A stretch of DNA of 64,000 bases from assembly GCA_037953745.1 (NCBI GenBank), contig JBAKBP010003156.1, positions 26,001-90,000 on the forward strand, read 5' to 3'. Both the position numbers and the translations under genes were made by a program. Each line of letters begins with the position of its first letter. Position 1 is the stretch's first letter. The notes beneath the pieces were generated by a model. That model had not been told where the DNA came from. It saw nothing but the letters and a program-made list of their open reading frames with translations, and made no database searches. This DNA is from Lithodes maja. Its lineage: Eukaryota > Arthropoda > Malacostraca > Decapoda > Lithodidae. Positions 43,066 to 53,699 of the stretch are shown here, in pieces.

Positions 43066-44790
43066 CGTGTGGTTATGTACTTACACTAGTTGTACTTACA
43101 CTAGTTGTATTTGCGGGAGTGAGCATGCTCGTTAATTCCCGCCTCCTAAGATATGTTTGTCATACCGTGCTTTGAAACTATGCACTGATGGTGCAGACAT
43201 TACTTCGGCTGGCAATTTGTTCCACCCACTAATCGAGTTTGTAGGAAATCTTTTACTTTTCAGATCAGATTTACTATTTAGCACCTTTAGTTTGTAGCTG
43301 TGACCTCTTGTCCTCTCACCTCCATCCCTCTCTATGAAGTTTTCTTGGTCGATTTTGTCAATACCTCTAACACATTTATATATCTGAATTTGCTGTCCTC
43401 GTTTCCTTCTCTGTTCCAGTGTAGGTAGATTCAATCTCTCGAGCCTCTCTTGGTACTCCAAATTTTCCAAACCTGGGATCATCCTCGTAGCTGCTCTCTG
43501 TACCCTCTCAATTTTGTGGATATGTTTCTTCAAGTGAGGGGACCACACTACAGATGCATATTCCATCCTGGGTCTTATTATTGCCGTTATTATTTGTTTC
43601 ATGGTGTTTTCATTAAGATAATTGAAAGACATCCTGATATTTGCCAATAGTGCTAGTGATTCTCTCACTATCTTATTTACGTGGCTTTCTGGAGACATGT
43701 TATCCCTAAATTCTATCCCCAAGTCTTTTTCTTTTTCTGCTTTGGGAATCACTTCGTTTCCTAGTTTATAATCTTTTCTAGGTCTGTACTTGCTTTTACC
43801 CATTTCTAGAGTCTTACATTTCCCTGCATTGAACTCCATATTCCATTTGATGCTCCATTCATGGATCTTTTGCAAATCTGCTTGGAGCTCAAGGCAATCC
43901 TCCTGGGTTCTGATCGTTTTAAGCAGCTTAGCATCGTCCGCAAACATACTCATGTAGCTTGTTAGTCCCTCAGGTAAGTCATTTACAAATATTAGAAACA
44001 TGATGGGGCTAGAACAGATCCTTGTGGTACCCCACTCGTAATTTGAGTCCAGTTTGACGATTTCCCCTTTACTGTTGTTCTCATCTGTCTTCCGCTAAGG
44101 TAGCTCTCCATCCATTTCAGCAGTTTGTCTCCTACTTTTCCCTCATGTTTTAATTTCCACAGCAATCTCTTGTGTGGAACTTTGTCAAATGCCTTTTTAA
44201 AGTCTAGGTAGGCACAGTCTACCCATCCTTCCCTCTTGTCCACTGTGTCTATTACTCTAGAGTAAAAACTCAACAAGTTGCTTACACATGATCTGCCACC
44301 TCTGAATCCAAATTGTCGGTCGGTAATTAATCTTTTGGATTCCAGGTAGTTCACCCATTTGTCCCTTATTAATCCTTCCAGAATCTTCATGAGGATGCTC
44401 AATAGTGATACAGGTCTATAGTTCAGTGGTTTATCTCTGCTTCCTCCCTTAAATATAGGAATAATGTTTGCTCTTTTCCATTCTGTAGGTACTATCCCTG
44501 TGTCCAATGATTTGGTCATTATGTCATATAACGGTATACTCAGTTCCATAGCATTTTCTTTAATAATCCAGCCTGATACTCCGTCCGGTCCAGCGGCTTT
44601 GTTTGGATCCACCTTACTCATTTTGTCTAGGAGCTCTGGTCTGTTAAATGTTACTTCCGGCATATCCTCTGTACCTATCTCATTGGTTTCTGGTGCAATG
44701 AATTCTCCTTCTTTTGTAAATACTGATGCAAAATTTCTATTTAGTTCTTCCGCAATCTCTGTATCCTCTTCTATGATTCTGTTTCCAGAA
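43066..44790 (-). pseudogene. LINE family B copy 1 (CR1-like), RT and 3' end, one frameshift
   Basis: The 3' end has the tandem tail unit CTAGTTGTACTTACA (plus strand). RT motifs in two frames: KAAGPDGVSGW, IPIFKGGSRDK, CAYLDFKKAFDKVPH, GVPQGSVLAP in 44663-43992, then MFADDAKLLKT and the C-terminus in 44001-43132. Comparison with copy 3 shows one lost T ('catgatggggc' against 'catgattggggc') near 44002. The copy is 5'-truncated at about 44790, where (TG)n follows. Confidence 0.85.
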
Positions 44791-44796
44791 CAGAAC

Positions 44797-44817
44797 TGTG
44801 TGTGTGTGTGTGTGTGT
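44797..44817. repeat. (TG)n between LINE B copies 1 and 2
   Basis: About ten TG units directly join the 5'-truncated end of copy 1 to the 3' tail of copy 2. Confidence 0.9.
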
Positions 44818-45680
44818 ACTTACACTAGTTGTACTTACACTAGTTGTATTTGCGGGAGTGAGCATGCTCGTTAATTCCCGCCTCCTAAGATATGTTTGTC
44901 ATACCTTGCTTTGAAACTATGCACTGATGGTGCAGACACTACTTCGGCTGGCAATTTGTTCCACCCACTAATCGAGTTGGTAGGAAATCTTTTACTTTTC
45001 AGATCAGATTTACTATTAAGCACTTTTAGTTTGTAGCTGTGACCTCTTGTTCTCTCACCTCCATCCCTCTCTATGAAGTTTTCTTGGTCGATTTTGTCAA
45101 TACCTCTAACACATTTGTATATCTGAATTTGCTGTCCTCGTTTCCTTCTCTGTTCCAGTGTAGGTAGATTCAATCTCTCGAGCCTCTCTTGGTACTCCAA
45201 ATTTTCCAAACCTGGGATCATCCTCGTAGCTGCTCTCTGTACCCTCTCAATTTTGTGGATATGTTTCTTCATGTGAGGGGACCACACTACAGATGCATAT
45301 TCCATCCTGGGTCTTATTATTGCCGTTATTATTTGTTTCATGGTGTTTTCATTAAGATAATTGAAAGACATCCTGATATTTGCCAATAGTGCTAGTGATT
45401 CTCTCACTATCTTATTTACGTGGCTTTCTGGAGACATGTTATCCTTAAATTCTATCCCCAAGTCTTTTTCTTTTTCTGCTTTGGGAATCACTTCGTTTCC
45501 TAGTTTATAATCTTTTCTAGGTCTGTACTTGCTTTTACCCATTTCTAGAGTCTTACATTTCCCTGCATTGAACTCCATATTCCATTTGATGCTCCATTCA
45601 TGGATCTTTTGCAAATCTGCTTGGAGCTCAAGGCAATCCTCCTGGGTTCTGATCGTTTTAAGCAGTTTAGCATCGTCTAA
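44818..45680 (-). pseudogene. LINE family B copy 2, short 5'-truncated copy
   Basis: Holds the tail repeat and the last 247 or so codons of ORF2, from just after the FADD box to GGGN at the end (45614-44871). The frame is intact, but most of RT is missing because of 5' truncation at about 45680. More than 97 percent similar by eye to copies 1 and 3. Confidence 0.85.
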
Positions 45681-45697
45681 ACAGTTAGCATGTGTGT

Positions 45698-48244
45698 GTA
45701 CTTACACTAGTTGTACTTACACTTGTTGTATTTGCGGGAGTGAGCATGCTCGTTAATTCCCGCCTCCTAAGATATGTTTGTCATACCGTGCTTTGAAACT
45801 ATGCACTGATGGTGCAGACACAACTTCGGCTGGCAATTTGTTCCACCCACTAATCGAGTTGGTAGGAAATCTTTTACTTTTCAGATCAGATTTACTATTA
45901 AGCACTTTTAGTTTGTAGCTGTGACCTCTTGTTCTCTCACCTCTATCCCTCTCTATGAAGTTTTCTTGGTCGATTTTGTCAATACCTCTAACACATTTGT
46001 ATATCTGAATTTGCTGTCCTCGTTTCCTTCTCTGTTCCAGTGTAGGTAGATTCAATCTCTCGAGCCTCTCCTGGTACTCCAAATTTTCCAAACCTGGGAT
46101 CATCCTCGTAGCTGCTCTCTGTACCCTCTCAATTTTGTGGATATGTTTCTTCATGTGAGGGGACCACACTACAGATGCATATTCCATCCTGGGTCTTATT
46201 ATTGCCGTTATTATTTGTTTCATGGTGTTTTCATTAAGATAATTGAAAGACATCCTGATATTTGCCAATAGTGCTAGTGATTCTCTCACTATCTTATTTA
46301 CGTGGCTTTCTGGAGACATGTTATCCTTAAATTCTATCCCCAAGTCTTTTTCTTTTTCTGCTTTGGGAATCACTTTGTTTCCTAGTTTATAATCTTTTCT
46401 AGGTCTGTACTTGCTTTTACCCATTTCTAGAGTCTTACATTTCCCTGCATTGAACTCCATATTCCATTTGATGCTCCATTCATGGATCTTTTGCAAATCT
46501 GCTTGGAGCTCAAGGCAATCCTCCTGAGTTCTGATCGTTTTAAGCAGTTTAGCATCGTCCGCAAACATGCTCATGTAGCTTGTTAGTCCCTCAGGTAAGT
46601 CATTTACAAATATTAGAAACATGATTGGGGCTAGGACAGATCCTTGTGGTACCCCACTCGTAATTTGAGTCCAGTTTGACGATTTCCCCCTTACTGTTGT
46701 TCTCATCTGTCTTCCGCTAAGGTAGCTCTCCATCCATTTCAGCAGTTTGTCTCCTACTTTTCCCTCATGTTTTAATTTCCACAGCAATCTCTTGTGTGGA
46801 ACTTTGTCAAATGCCTTTTTAAAGTCTAGGTAGGCACAGTCTACCCATCCTTCCCTCTTGTCCACTGTGTCTATTACTCTAGAGTAAAAACTCAACAAGT
46901 TACTTACACATGATCTGCCTCCTCTGAATCCAAATTGTCGGTCAGTAATTAATCTTTTGGATTCCAGGTAGTTAACCCATTTGTCCCTTATTAATCCTTC
47001 CAGAATCTTCATGAGGATGCTCAATAGTGATACAGGTCTATAGTTCAGTGGTTTATCTCTGCTTCCTCCCTTAAATATAGGAATAATGTTTGCTCTTTTC
47101 CATTCTGTAGGTACTATCCCTGTGTCCAATGATTTGGTCATTATGTCATATAACGGTATACTCAGTTCCTTAGCATTTTCTTTAATAATCCAGCCTGATA
47201 CTCCGTCCGGTCCAGCGGCTTTGTTTGGATCCACCTTACTCATTTTGTCTATGAGCTCTGGTCTGTTAAATGTGACTTCCGGCATTTCCTCTGTACCTAT
47301 CTCATTGGATTCTGGTGCAATGAATTCTCCTTCTTTTGTAAATACTGATGCAAAATTTCTATTTAGTTCTTCCGCAATCTCTGTATCCTCTTCTATGATT
47401 CTGTTACCACTTTTACTCTTTACGATCGTGGCTTTTATCTTCCTTTTGCCGTTTACAAACTTGAAAAACATTTTTGGATTCTTTTCATAGTTCTCCACTA
47501 TCCCTTTCTCATGGTTTGCCTCTGACCTCCTCCTCATTTCTGTGTATTTGTTTCTCTCCTCTTTATACTTTTGCCTGTTATCTTCCGAATCCCAGTTTCT
47601 CATCTTTTTCCAGGCTTTGTTTTTTGCTTCCTGTGCTTGCCTACATTCGCGGTTAAACCATACTTTGCGATTACTTTTTTTCCTTTTATTAACGTACTTA
47701 GGGACAAAAGTTTTTATACCAGTATCATAGATCTCCATGAATGCCTTGAGTTTTTTGTCTACCTCACTTTCAGATAACACCTGATCCCAATTTTGTGACT
47801 TGAAAAAAAATCCTGTAGTCCTTCAAAATCGGTTCTGGAATACATCCAGTGATTTTCCTTGTGCTTTTCCCTTCCCTTGGGTAGATTATACTTCAATAGT
47901 AAGTCTATGTCAAGAACTGCATGGTCGCTTTTTCCTAGTGGGCATAGGTACTGAATACTTTGAACCTCCTCCTCCCTTCTTGTGAATAGAAGGTCCAATC
48001 TAGCTGGTTGATCACTTCCCCTTACTCTTGTTGACTCTTTTACATGTTGGTATATAGAATTTTCCATGGCCATACTTAAAAATTCATAGCCCCAACTTTC
48101 CTCCCCTGCTCCGGCTTCAAGATCTTCCCAATTCACTTCCTTGCAGTTAAAGTCCCCACACATGACTATTTCATCCTTTGAAGCCAAGATATTTCCAAGC
48201 ACACTAATTGTTTCCTTACGCATTAGGCTATGCTCCTCCTTACC

Positions 48245-48246
<2 letters not shown>
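45698..48246 (-). pseudogene. LINE family B copy 3, endonuclease C-terminus to 3' end, one frameshift
   Basis: The longest copy. Upstream frame (48246-47759): endonuclease motifs MCGDFNCKEVNWE, RLDLLFTRR and SDHAVLD. Downstream frame (47780-45753): linker, KAAGPDGVSGW, AYLDFKKAFDKVPH, GVPQGSVLAPIMF, MFADDAKLLKT, and the C-terminal FPTNSISGWNKLPAEV block. The two are separated by a one-base change in an A8/T8 run at 47803-47810. With that single exception the copy is open. The 5' end is cut at a 70-bp (TG)n. Confidence 0.87.

Positions 48247-48316
<70 letters not shown>
48247..48316. repeat. (TG)35 microsatellite
   Basis: Seventy bases of uninterrupted TG separate the truncated 5' end of LINE B copy 3 from the right arm of the Tigger-like element. 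Confidence 0.97.
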
Positions 48317-48318
<2 letters not shown>

Positions 48319-48728
48319 TCCTTCTCAGTCCCAATATCCTTAAGTGTCCGTGCGCTGAGACTTGACCCATTTATTGTGTAACAACTGCCTTCCTACACCC
48401 TTCAACAACTTAAAAATGCCTAGGAAGAATAAACTGGTGAAGGCACTACTGCGATCGGGAAATCTATGGGTATATCCGGAGACGGGGACGGGCCCAGTGA
48501 CAGTGACGGGGCCGGGGAAGCCTAGGCCTCCGAGGGGTGTGCGCGCGGAGTAGGGAGGGGGGGTGGCGCGGAATACAAAAACCAGCATTTTTACACCACT
48601 CTTCAACTGTGATTCGTGTTTTGTGGGGTCAATACGTGTTTTAGGGATTTTGAGTACCTGTTTTACCCCTCGGCGCGGAATAGGGTAAACGCGGACGGAG
48701 GATACGTGTATTAGGGGGACTGACTGTA

Positions 48729-49375
48729 CTTACCTGTGACGAGAGCCACAGGTCCCTTGACCTTTTGTTAGTGTCTGATCATAAATGAGAAAGTTTGCAA
48801 AACTAATCTTACCACTTCTTGTACACTCGACTCGTGGCGCCGAAGGCAATAAAGTCTCAACGTGTTACTGGGTCAGTCAGGGTGAGTTAACTCGGCGGGC
48901 CGAGTTTGTAGCCCTGCTAGGAATGCAATTCCGCTGGGAGAGTGGTTCAGCTAAACCACGCCGGGATCTTCTGAATGTCCTGGAAGGTGGAGCACCATGT
49001 GCAGACACCCTTAAACCAGAGTATTTGCTGATATATGAAGAATATGACATGTACTTTCCTCAATATTGACAGTCTGTATCATGCCTTGTAGAGTGGTAGC
49101 TTCCTAGCTAAGTAAACACAACAGCTAAAGGCGTATCACAACAATAACACACGCGGTACGACGATCTTGGACCCGTAGACGCCTGTGACAATGTTACCCT
49201 ATTTTAACACACACTTCCTGCGGACATACCAATCTGGCAGCCATGCTAGCTAATCTAAACCTTGTTACTACAACACAGATGTATACAAATGAGTAAGGAC
49301 TCACTAGAAGCTCTGCGAACGTCGAATGAAGCGGACACGGCGCGAGCCCTGTTGATCGTAAGGCCGCGGAAGTAG
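48729..49375. other. Unclassified sequence
   Basis: A 94-codon frame (48785-49069: MRKFAKLILPLLV, later EGGAPCADTLKPEY) has no recognised domain. No repeat partner seen. A small unknown gene exon or old element interior are both possible. Confidence 0.35.
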
Positions 49376-49670
49376 GAAGGACGAAGATGGCCGCTAGAGG
49401 GCCTGGTGTCGGGGAAGCGAAACATGAGAAATCCACACATTTTGGCAAGTCATATGATAACAGATATTAAGTTATTTTTTATTGAGTTTTTTTCTGTAGG
49501 GTACCCGATCAAAATGACGATCCCATAAGGGAATTAAGCGTGCACTTATGACGAGTACTCCATGATACTTCCATGCGGGCTATTCAAAATGCTGGCGCAG
49601 GATGTTGAATGGAGACTATTACTATTAATAGGCGAAGTCGTCAATGATGGAGGGGCCCTATTATATACTG
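49376..49670 (+). repeat. Inverted partner of 31476-31737 with a family-P terminus
   Basis: Reverse complement of the block at 31.5 kb, followed at 49634 by AGGCGAAGTCGTCAATGATG and GAGGGGCCCTATTA, the GGA-type end of the small palindromic element. Confidence 0.7.
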
Positions 49671-50827
49671 GAAGTTCAAACTAGGCGCCAGTATTAGGTT
49701 AAGCTATATACTGTATCTTTATAAAGGACATGTACTATTTCATATTAAGTTTCTATGGGTTTATTATCCATAATTATATCGGGTTATCATTATAATTAAT
49801 CCGGTATATCTTGTAGTTAGTTAAATGACGCATTGGTGGATAAGATTAACTGCGCATGCGTCATATTTGGGACTGGCGGGTTCACCGGCGTAAACGTCAG
49901 ACTCGCTTTTGCTACCATCTCAACAACACCTTCTCGCCACTCTCACAACAAACCACCTGTTCATGCTAAGTCACTCTAATTCCTAACTTCTAGTGGCCAC
50001 TATACCTTCTATCTATTACTAATTCTATCCTTGAGCTATCCATCATTATCACCGATTAAAGTAAGTTAACTCTTATAAGTTTATAGGTAAATTACACTTT
50101 GTTTACTCGGGTCCTTCGAACCTCGAAACCTTTGCCATATGCTAGTGGGTTTTTTTTTTAGTTTCTTGCTATTCCTTTTCTTTTTTCTACTTTATTTTCC
50201 TTGCTTTTCCTTCCTTCTTGCGCCTGCTCCCGCTTCCCTAGTATTCTTACGTGCCTGGTGGCCGGTATTTTTGTGTCAGGACTTCGTTTTTGTCCTTACT
50301 ATGACGATGTCGATATATATACCTAATTACGATTGTTGACCACTGCGGCCTGGGAGAGCCTCGTTCGTTACCAGCCTTTGAAGCTTTGAAACAATATAAC
50401 AGCAGAGGACGAGGGGCGGGAAGCGGCGGTATTAAATTAGGCTAACCATCAATTTGCGTTCCTAAATTTCATGTTTTCTAGGCCAAATTTAATTGGATTT
50501 AAATTGGGTTAACCATTTAATTGGGTTCCTAATTTTAATTTGTTTTCTAGTCTACATTGGGTAGATTAGGTATTAAATTCAACACTTTATTAAATTAAAG
50601 TGAAATACAATTGCAGACTTGCTAGTTTCGTTCTATGGGGGGGTTGGAACTATGAACATCGCTATTAAACAGAAATGCTAAAATGATTTAGGCTTCTGGT
50701 GAATAACAGTATGATGAATTGTGTTTTATGCATATATAAATACACTGCAACTGTATTTTAGCCGATGATTTGGCATTATCGATATCTAATACAACTTCCT
50801 TATGGCCTGAGACTCGCAAGTGATCAA
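49671..50827. other. Unclassified AT-rich sequence
   Basis: No convincing open frame or repeat. A short internal duplication ('aattgggttcctaattttaa' and relatives, 50450-50545) is visible. The base composition differs from the flanking MITEs. Could be an unrecognised LTR or unique DNA. Confidence 0.4.
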
Positions 50828-50831
50828 TTAA

Positions 50832-51311
50832 CCCTCTCACCACGGAAGGGCTCTTGAACGCCCATAAAAAAGCATATAACAGGTACCCGGAAGGCCTCTT
50901 GAACGCCCAGTGGTTCAAAGCCTGTGAGCTTCGTGTGCGAGGCGTCGGTCCGACGCATGTAAACAACAGCCGGCTGGACCGACGCCCCGCATCTCCGGCC
51001 ACAAGAAGGAGAGCGTCGCTTGTTCGTGTGTGCCTGTATGTTGTTGTTAAGTATCGAAAAGTGGTGTAAAGTGGCTGTTTTGGCCATAAAGTTATCTCCA
51101 ATGAAATCATCATCACAGCTCAACCAGTTGACTTAGAGAGCTTTACTTAATGCCATTCTACAGGTAAATAACACAGCTACGCTTGGGGATGCGCGGGAAT
51201 GCGGGAAGCAGTCTGATTAATGAATATACGGTAGCCTAGCCTAGACGTTTTTCGGCCAAAAAACCCGGGTTTCGAGGAATATATATATAATACATAGCCG
51301 GGGCTGGAGGG
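50832..51311 (-). mobile_element. TTAA-flanked MITE, family T2 (480 bp), inverted
   Basis: Between TTAA 50828-50831 and TTAA 51312-51315. Same length and nearly the same sequence as the other T2 copies, in minus orientation. It shares its right TTAA with the next element. Confidence 0.88.
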
Positions 51312-51315
51312 TTAA

Positions 51316-51795
51316 CCCTCCAGCCCCGGTTATGTATTATATATATATTCCTCGAAACCCGGGTGTTTTGGCCGAAAAACGTCTAGGCTAGGCTACCGTA
51401 TATTCGTTAATCAGACTGCTTCCCGCATTACCGCGCATCCCCAAGCGTAGCTGTGTTATTTACCTGTAAAATGGCATTAAGTAGAGCTCTCTAAGTCAAC
51501 TGGGTGAGCTGTGATGATGATTTCATTGGAGATAACTTTATGGCCAAACCAGCCACTTTACACCACTTTTCGATACTGAACAACAACATACAGGCACACA
51601 AGAACAAGCGACGCTCTCCTTCTTGTGGCCGGAGATGCGGAGCGTCGGTCCAGCCGGCTGTTGTTTACATGCGTCGGACCGACGCCTCGCACAGCAAGCT
51701 CACAGGCTGTGACGTCGTGGGTGCATATGAGGCCTTCCGGGTACCTGTTACATGCTTTTTTATGGGCGTACAAGAGGGCATCCGGGAAGGAAGGG
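51316..51795 (+). mobile_element. TTAA-flanked MITE, family T2 (480 bp)
   Basis: Between TTAA 51312-51315 and TTAA 51796-51799. It forms a head-to-head pair with the preceding copy, so about 970 bp form a near-perfect palindrome. The outer right end here (inverted CCCTTCCTTCCCGG) differs from the usual CCCTCTCACCACGG. Confidence 0.88.
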
Positions 51796-51963
51796 TTAAA
51801 GGGGTAAAATAAATGTGTACGGTCTTACTAACTAAATTTAAAGGGGTAACTGCCACAAACATATCTGGTACTAAATAGATATTGGGCAAGCCTAGTTTGT
51901 TTCAATTTTTATCGAATAAATTGCCTTGTCTTGTAAAATGTTTGGCATCCCTTCCTTAGTGTA

Positions 51964-52112
51964 CAGTAGGGTCTCGTAAGATGCGAGATCTTAAGATGCG
52001 ATTCGCATAAGATGCGAGGACCCCCAAATAATAAATAAATTATTTTAAGATGCGAGAATGACCATAATTTGCGAATCGGAGGCTCAAAGTGGGCTAAATC
52101 CGAGGAGAAACC
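51964..52112 (+). mobile_element. Tigger-like terminus fragment
   Basis: CAGTAGGGTCTCGTAAGATG preceded by TA has the form of a Tigger/pogo inverted repeat, followed by repeated 'aagatgcga' phrases. The other end is not seen; the sequence is interrupted by a TTAA element at 52113. Confidence 0.45.
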
Positions 52113-52735
52113 TTAACCCCTCCAACCCGGATGACCTCATATACGCCCATAACATACTCGGCCCGCGCAACCCGGATGGCCTCATGTACGCCCCTTGCTT
52201 TCGTGCTTGATTTTCGAAAGCCGCGCGCACATTTTGTGATGATTGGGCGGTAGGTGGCGCCACCCGGCGTCAACGACGCCACAACAACAGTATCTACCCC
52301 GACGCCATCATGGACAGTACACCAAATAGTGATTCCGCCGTGTCCGACATCGTGCTTCCTACGACGCCCTTGATAGTGCGTCGTGCCTTACCCCGACGCC
52401 ATCGCCTAAATGTGTTATCTCCCGGAGGTATTGAGACGACTTTGAGACTTTATGAGAAAGCTGATGCCAAGCATAAGATTGATGAAGAAGTGAGTGACCA
52501 CTCGAGTAATTATAAGTCGAGTGATTATGGCCATGAGAGTGATAAAGAACAATTCCTGGGATTTGAGAAAGAATTTGAGAGTGATGAGAGTGATGAAGGT
52601 GATGTACGTGATGTACCAGTTGTTGTTGTTGTTGTTGTTGTTCCCCAGGCTGTCTGGCCGAACAGCCCCAAGGTCCCGAGCAAGGCCAAGGCCATAAACG
52701 AGCGCCCCCACAAAACCCTCCCTGCTTACCACTAA
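52113..52735 (+). mobile_element. Putative piggyBac-like transposon 5' part, relative of family T2
   Basis: TTAACCCCTCCAACCCGGAT at 52113 is followed by 'gacctcatatacgcccataa', closely resembling the T2 end (CCCTCTCACCACGGAAGG then CTCTTGAACGCCCATAA, read from 50832). The CGGATGGCCTC motif occurs twice. About 200 bp in, an open frame starts (see next entry). No right-hand end was found, so the element seems truncated near 52.8 kb. Confidence 0.5.
52310..52735 (+). CDS. Acidic N-terminal frame, possibly a piggyBac-type transposase remnant
   Basis: An ATG in good context (CCATCATGG) opens 141 codons: MDSTPNSDSAVSDIV, a basic RRALPRRHR patch, then an acidic Asp/Glu/Ser stretch (FEKEFESDESDEGD). 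Many piggyBac transposases start with such an acidic region before the DDD domain; this together with the TTAA end is the only support. A (GTT)n run at 52621-52641 gives eight valines and may be an expansion. The catalytic domain is absent. I do not recognise it by motif. Confidence 0.3.
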   Translation: MDSTPNSDSAVSDIVLPTTPLIVRRALPRRHRLNVLSPGGIETTLRLYEKADAKHKIDEEVSDHSSNYKSSDYGHESDKEQFLGFEKEFESDESDEGDVRDVPVVVVVVVVPQAVWPNSPKVPSKAKAINERPHKTLPAYH

Positions 52736-53034
52736 CAAAGCCCGGGTGACCGAAGCCACTCCAAGGCAGGGAGCTAAGGAGGGTGCGGAAACGCCCGGGA
52801 AACCAAAGCCCCACCCAAGACCCTGTGCCCCTCAGCAATTATGAAGGGAAAGTTGAGGGGCAAGGGAAAAATGTGACGCTTTGGCTCCCAATCTGCCAAC
52901 TTCTAGGTTGGCAGTAGGGAGGTCAATCCACGGAAAAGACGCCGTCACTTGAGATCTAGAAGATAATTATATAAGTAAAAGGAACAGTCAGAGTAAGCTA
53001 TGGGTATGGCAGAGATCGCTCAGTTCTCACTCTG

Positions 53035-53284
53035 ATAGACCAGCCCATCACCACATACTGCGTACAAGTAGACTGGGATGGTATGGACATGTGGAGAGAA
53101 TGGATGAACAAAATTGGGTGAAAAAATGCAGGTCTGTGATTGTGGAGGGAGCTGCACCAAGGGGTGGACCGAGGAAGACCTGGGATCGGACTATACGCGC
53201 CGATCTCAAATCCAAGAACTTGACAAGTGAAGCAGCCCTTAACAGGGTTGCCTGGAATGCCGCCATTAGGACAAGAGACTGAAA
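53035..53284 (+). pseudogene. LINE ORF2 C-terminal fragment (RTE/Jockey-type)
   Basis: Reads LGWYGHVERMDEQNW, then GGPRKTWDRTIRADL and a stop at 53279-53281. These are the standard C-terminal blocks of RTE-like ORF2 proteins, but differ from the two RTE copies in this window, so it is another family. Only about 75 codons remain. Confidence 0.65.
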
Positions 53285-53334
53285 CTGCACTTATGTGTGG
53301 AACACTCAGTCTTAAAATTTTATGTATGTATCCT

Positions 53335-53652
53335 TCACATTTCTAGCAATCTCTCTCTCCCCCTTCTTGTTTCCCACCTTATTTTATTGTTTATTTGTCT
53401 GCGTTCCAGATCCACTTCTTTAGCTTCTATACTAGACCCCCTGTTCTTTTTCAACAATTTTAATCTTTCCCACAATCGTTTCTTTCTTCTAATCAATGTC
53501 CAAAGTTTTCTTTTCATTGGCAATTCTGGGTTCGTTCTTTTCCTCAATTTTGTTTTATCCTTATATTCCCTTACTGGTACACTTCTGGATACAGCATTCT
53601 CCAGTTTGACTCGAATTTTCCTCCACATTCCTTCAGCGTCTTCACCGTTCAA
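53335..53652 (-). pseudogene. LINE ORF2 linker fragment
   Basis: A 105-codon frame (KRTNPELPMKRKLWTLIRR, KKRLWERLKLLKKN) resembles the basic segment between endonuclease and RT of CR1/Jockey-type LINEs. No catalytic motif is included. It abuts the 5' side of the BEL/Pao element. Confidence 0.45.
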
Positions 53653-53699
53653 GTACTGTATATGTTCGTGTGTTTAAGACTGAAGTGTGCAATCTAGAA

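Larger units (their letters stand above)
42552..48726. mobile_element. TA-flanked Tigger-like element with inverted arms, split by three LINE copies
   Basis: Ends are CAGTCAGTCCCCCCAATCC and, inverted, CAGTCAGTCCCCCTAATAC, each flanked by TA (42550-42551 and 48727-48728). Besides these tips, 42841-43051 and 48317-48530 are inverted copies of each other (about 210 bp, including 'cttcctaggcatttttaagt'). The remaining parts of each half differ. The LINE cluster sits exactly between the arms. It may be a foldback-type element, or two oppositely oriented copies whose inner parts were lost. Confidence 0.65.

Noticed and set aside
48247..48316. His/Thr repeat protein or Z-DNA regulatory element in (TG)35
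   Set aside because: It is a plain dinucleotide microsatellite at a LINE junction; nothing links it to regulation of a gene here.
48785..49069. A small host gene (94 codons)
   Set aside because: The frame is open, but has no recognised motif, no convincing splice or promoter context, and could arise by chance; kept only as unclassified sequence.
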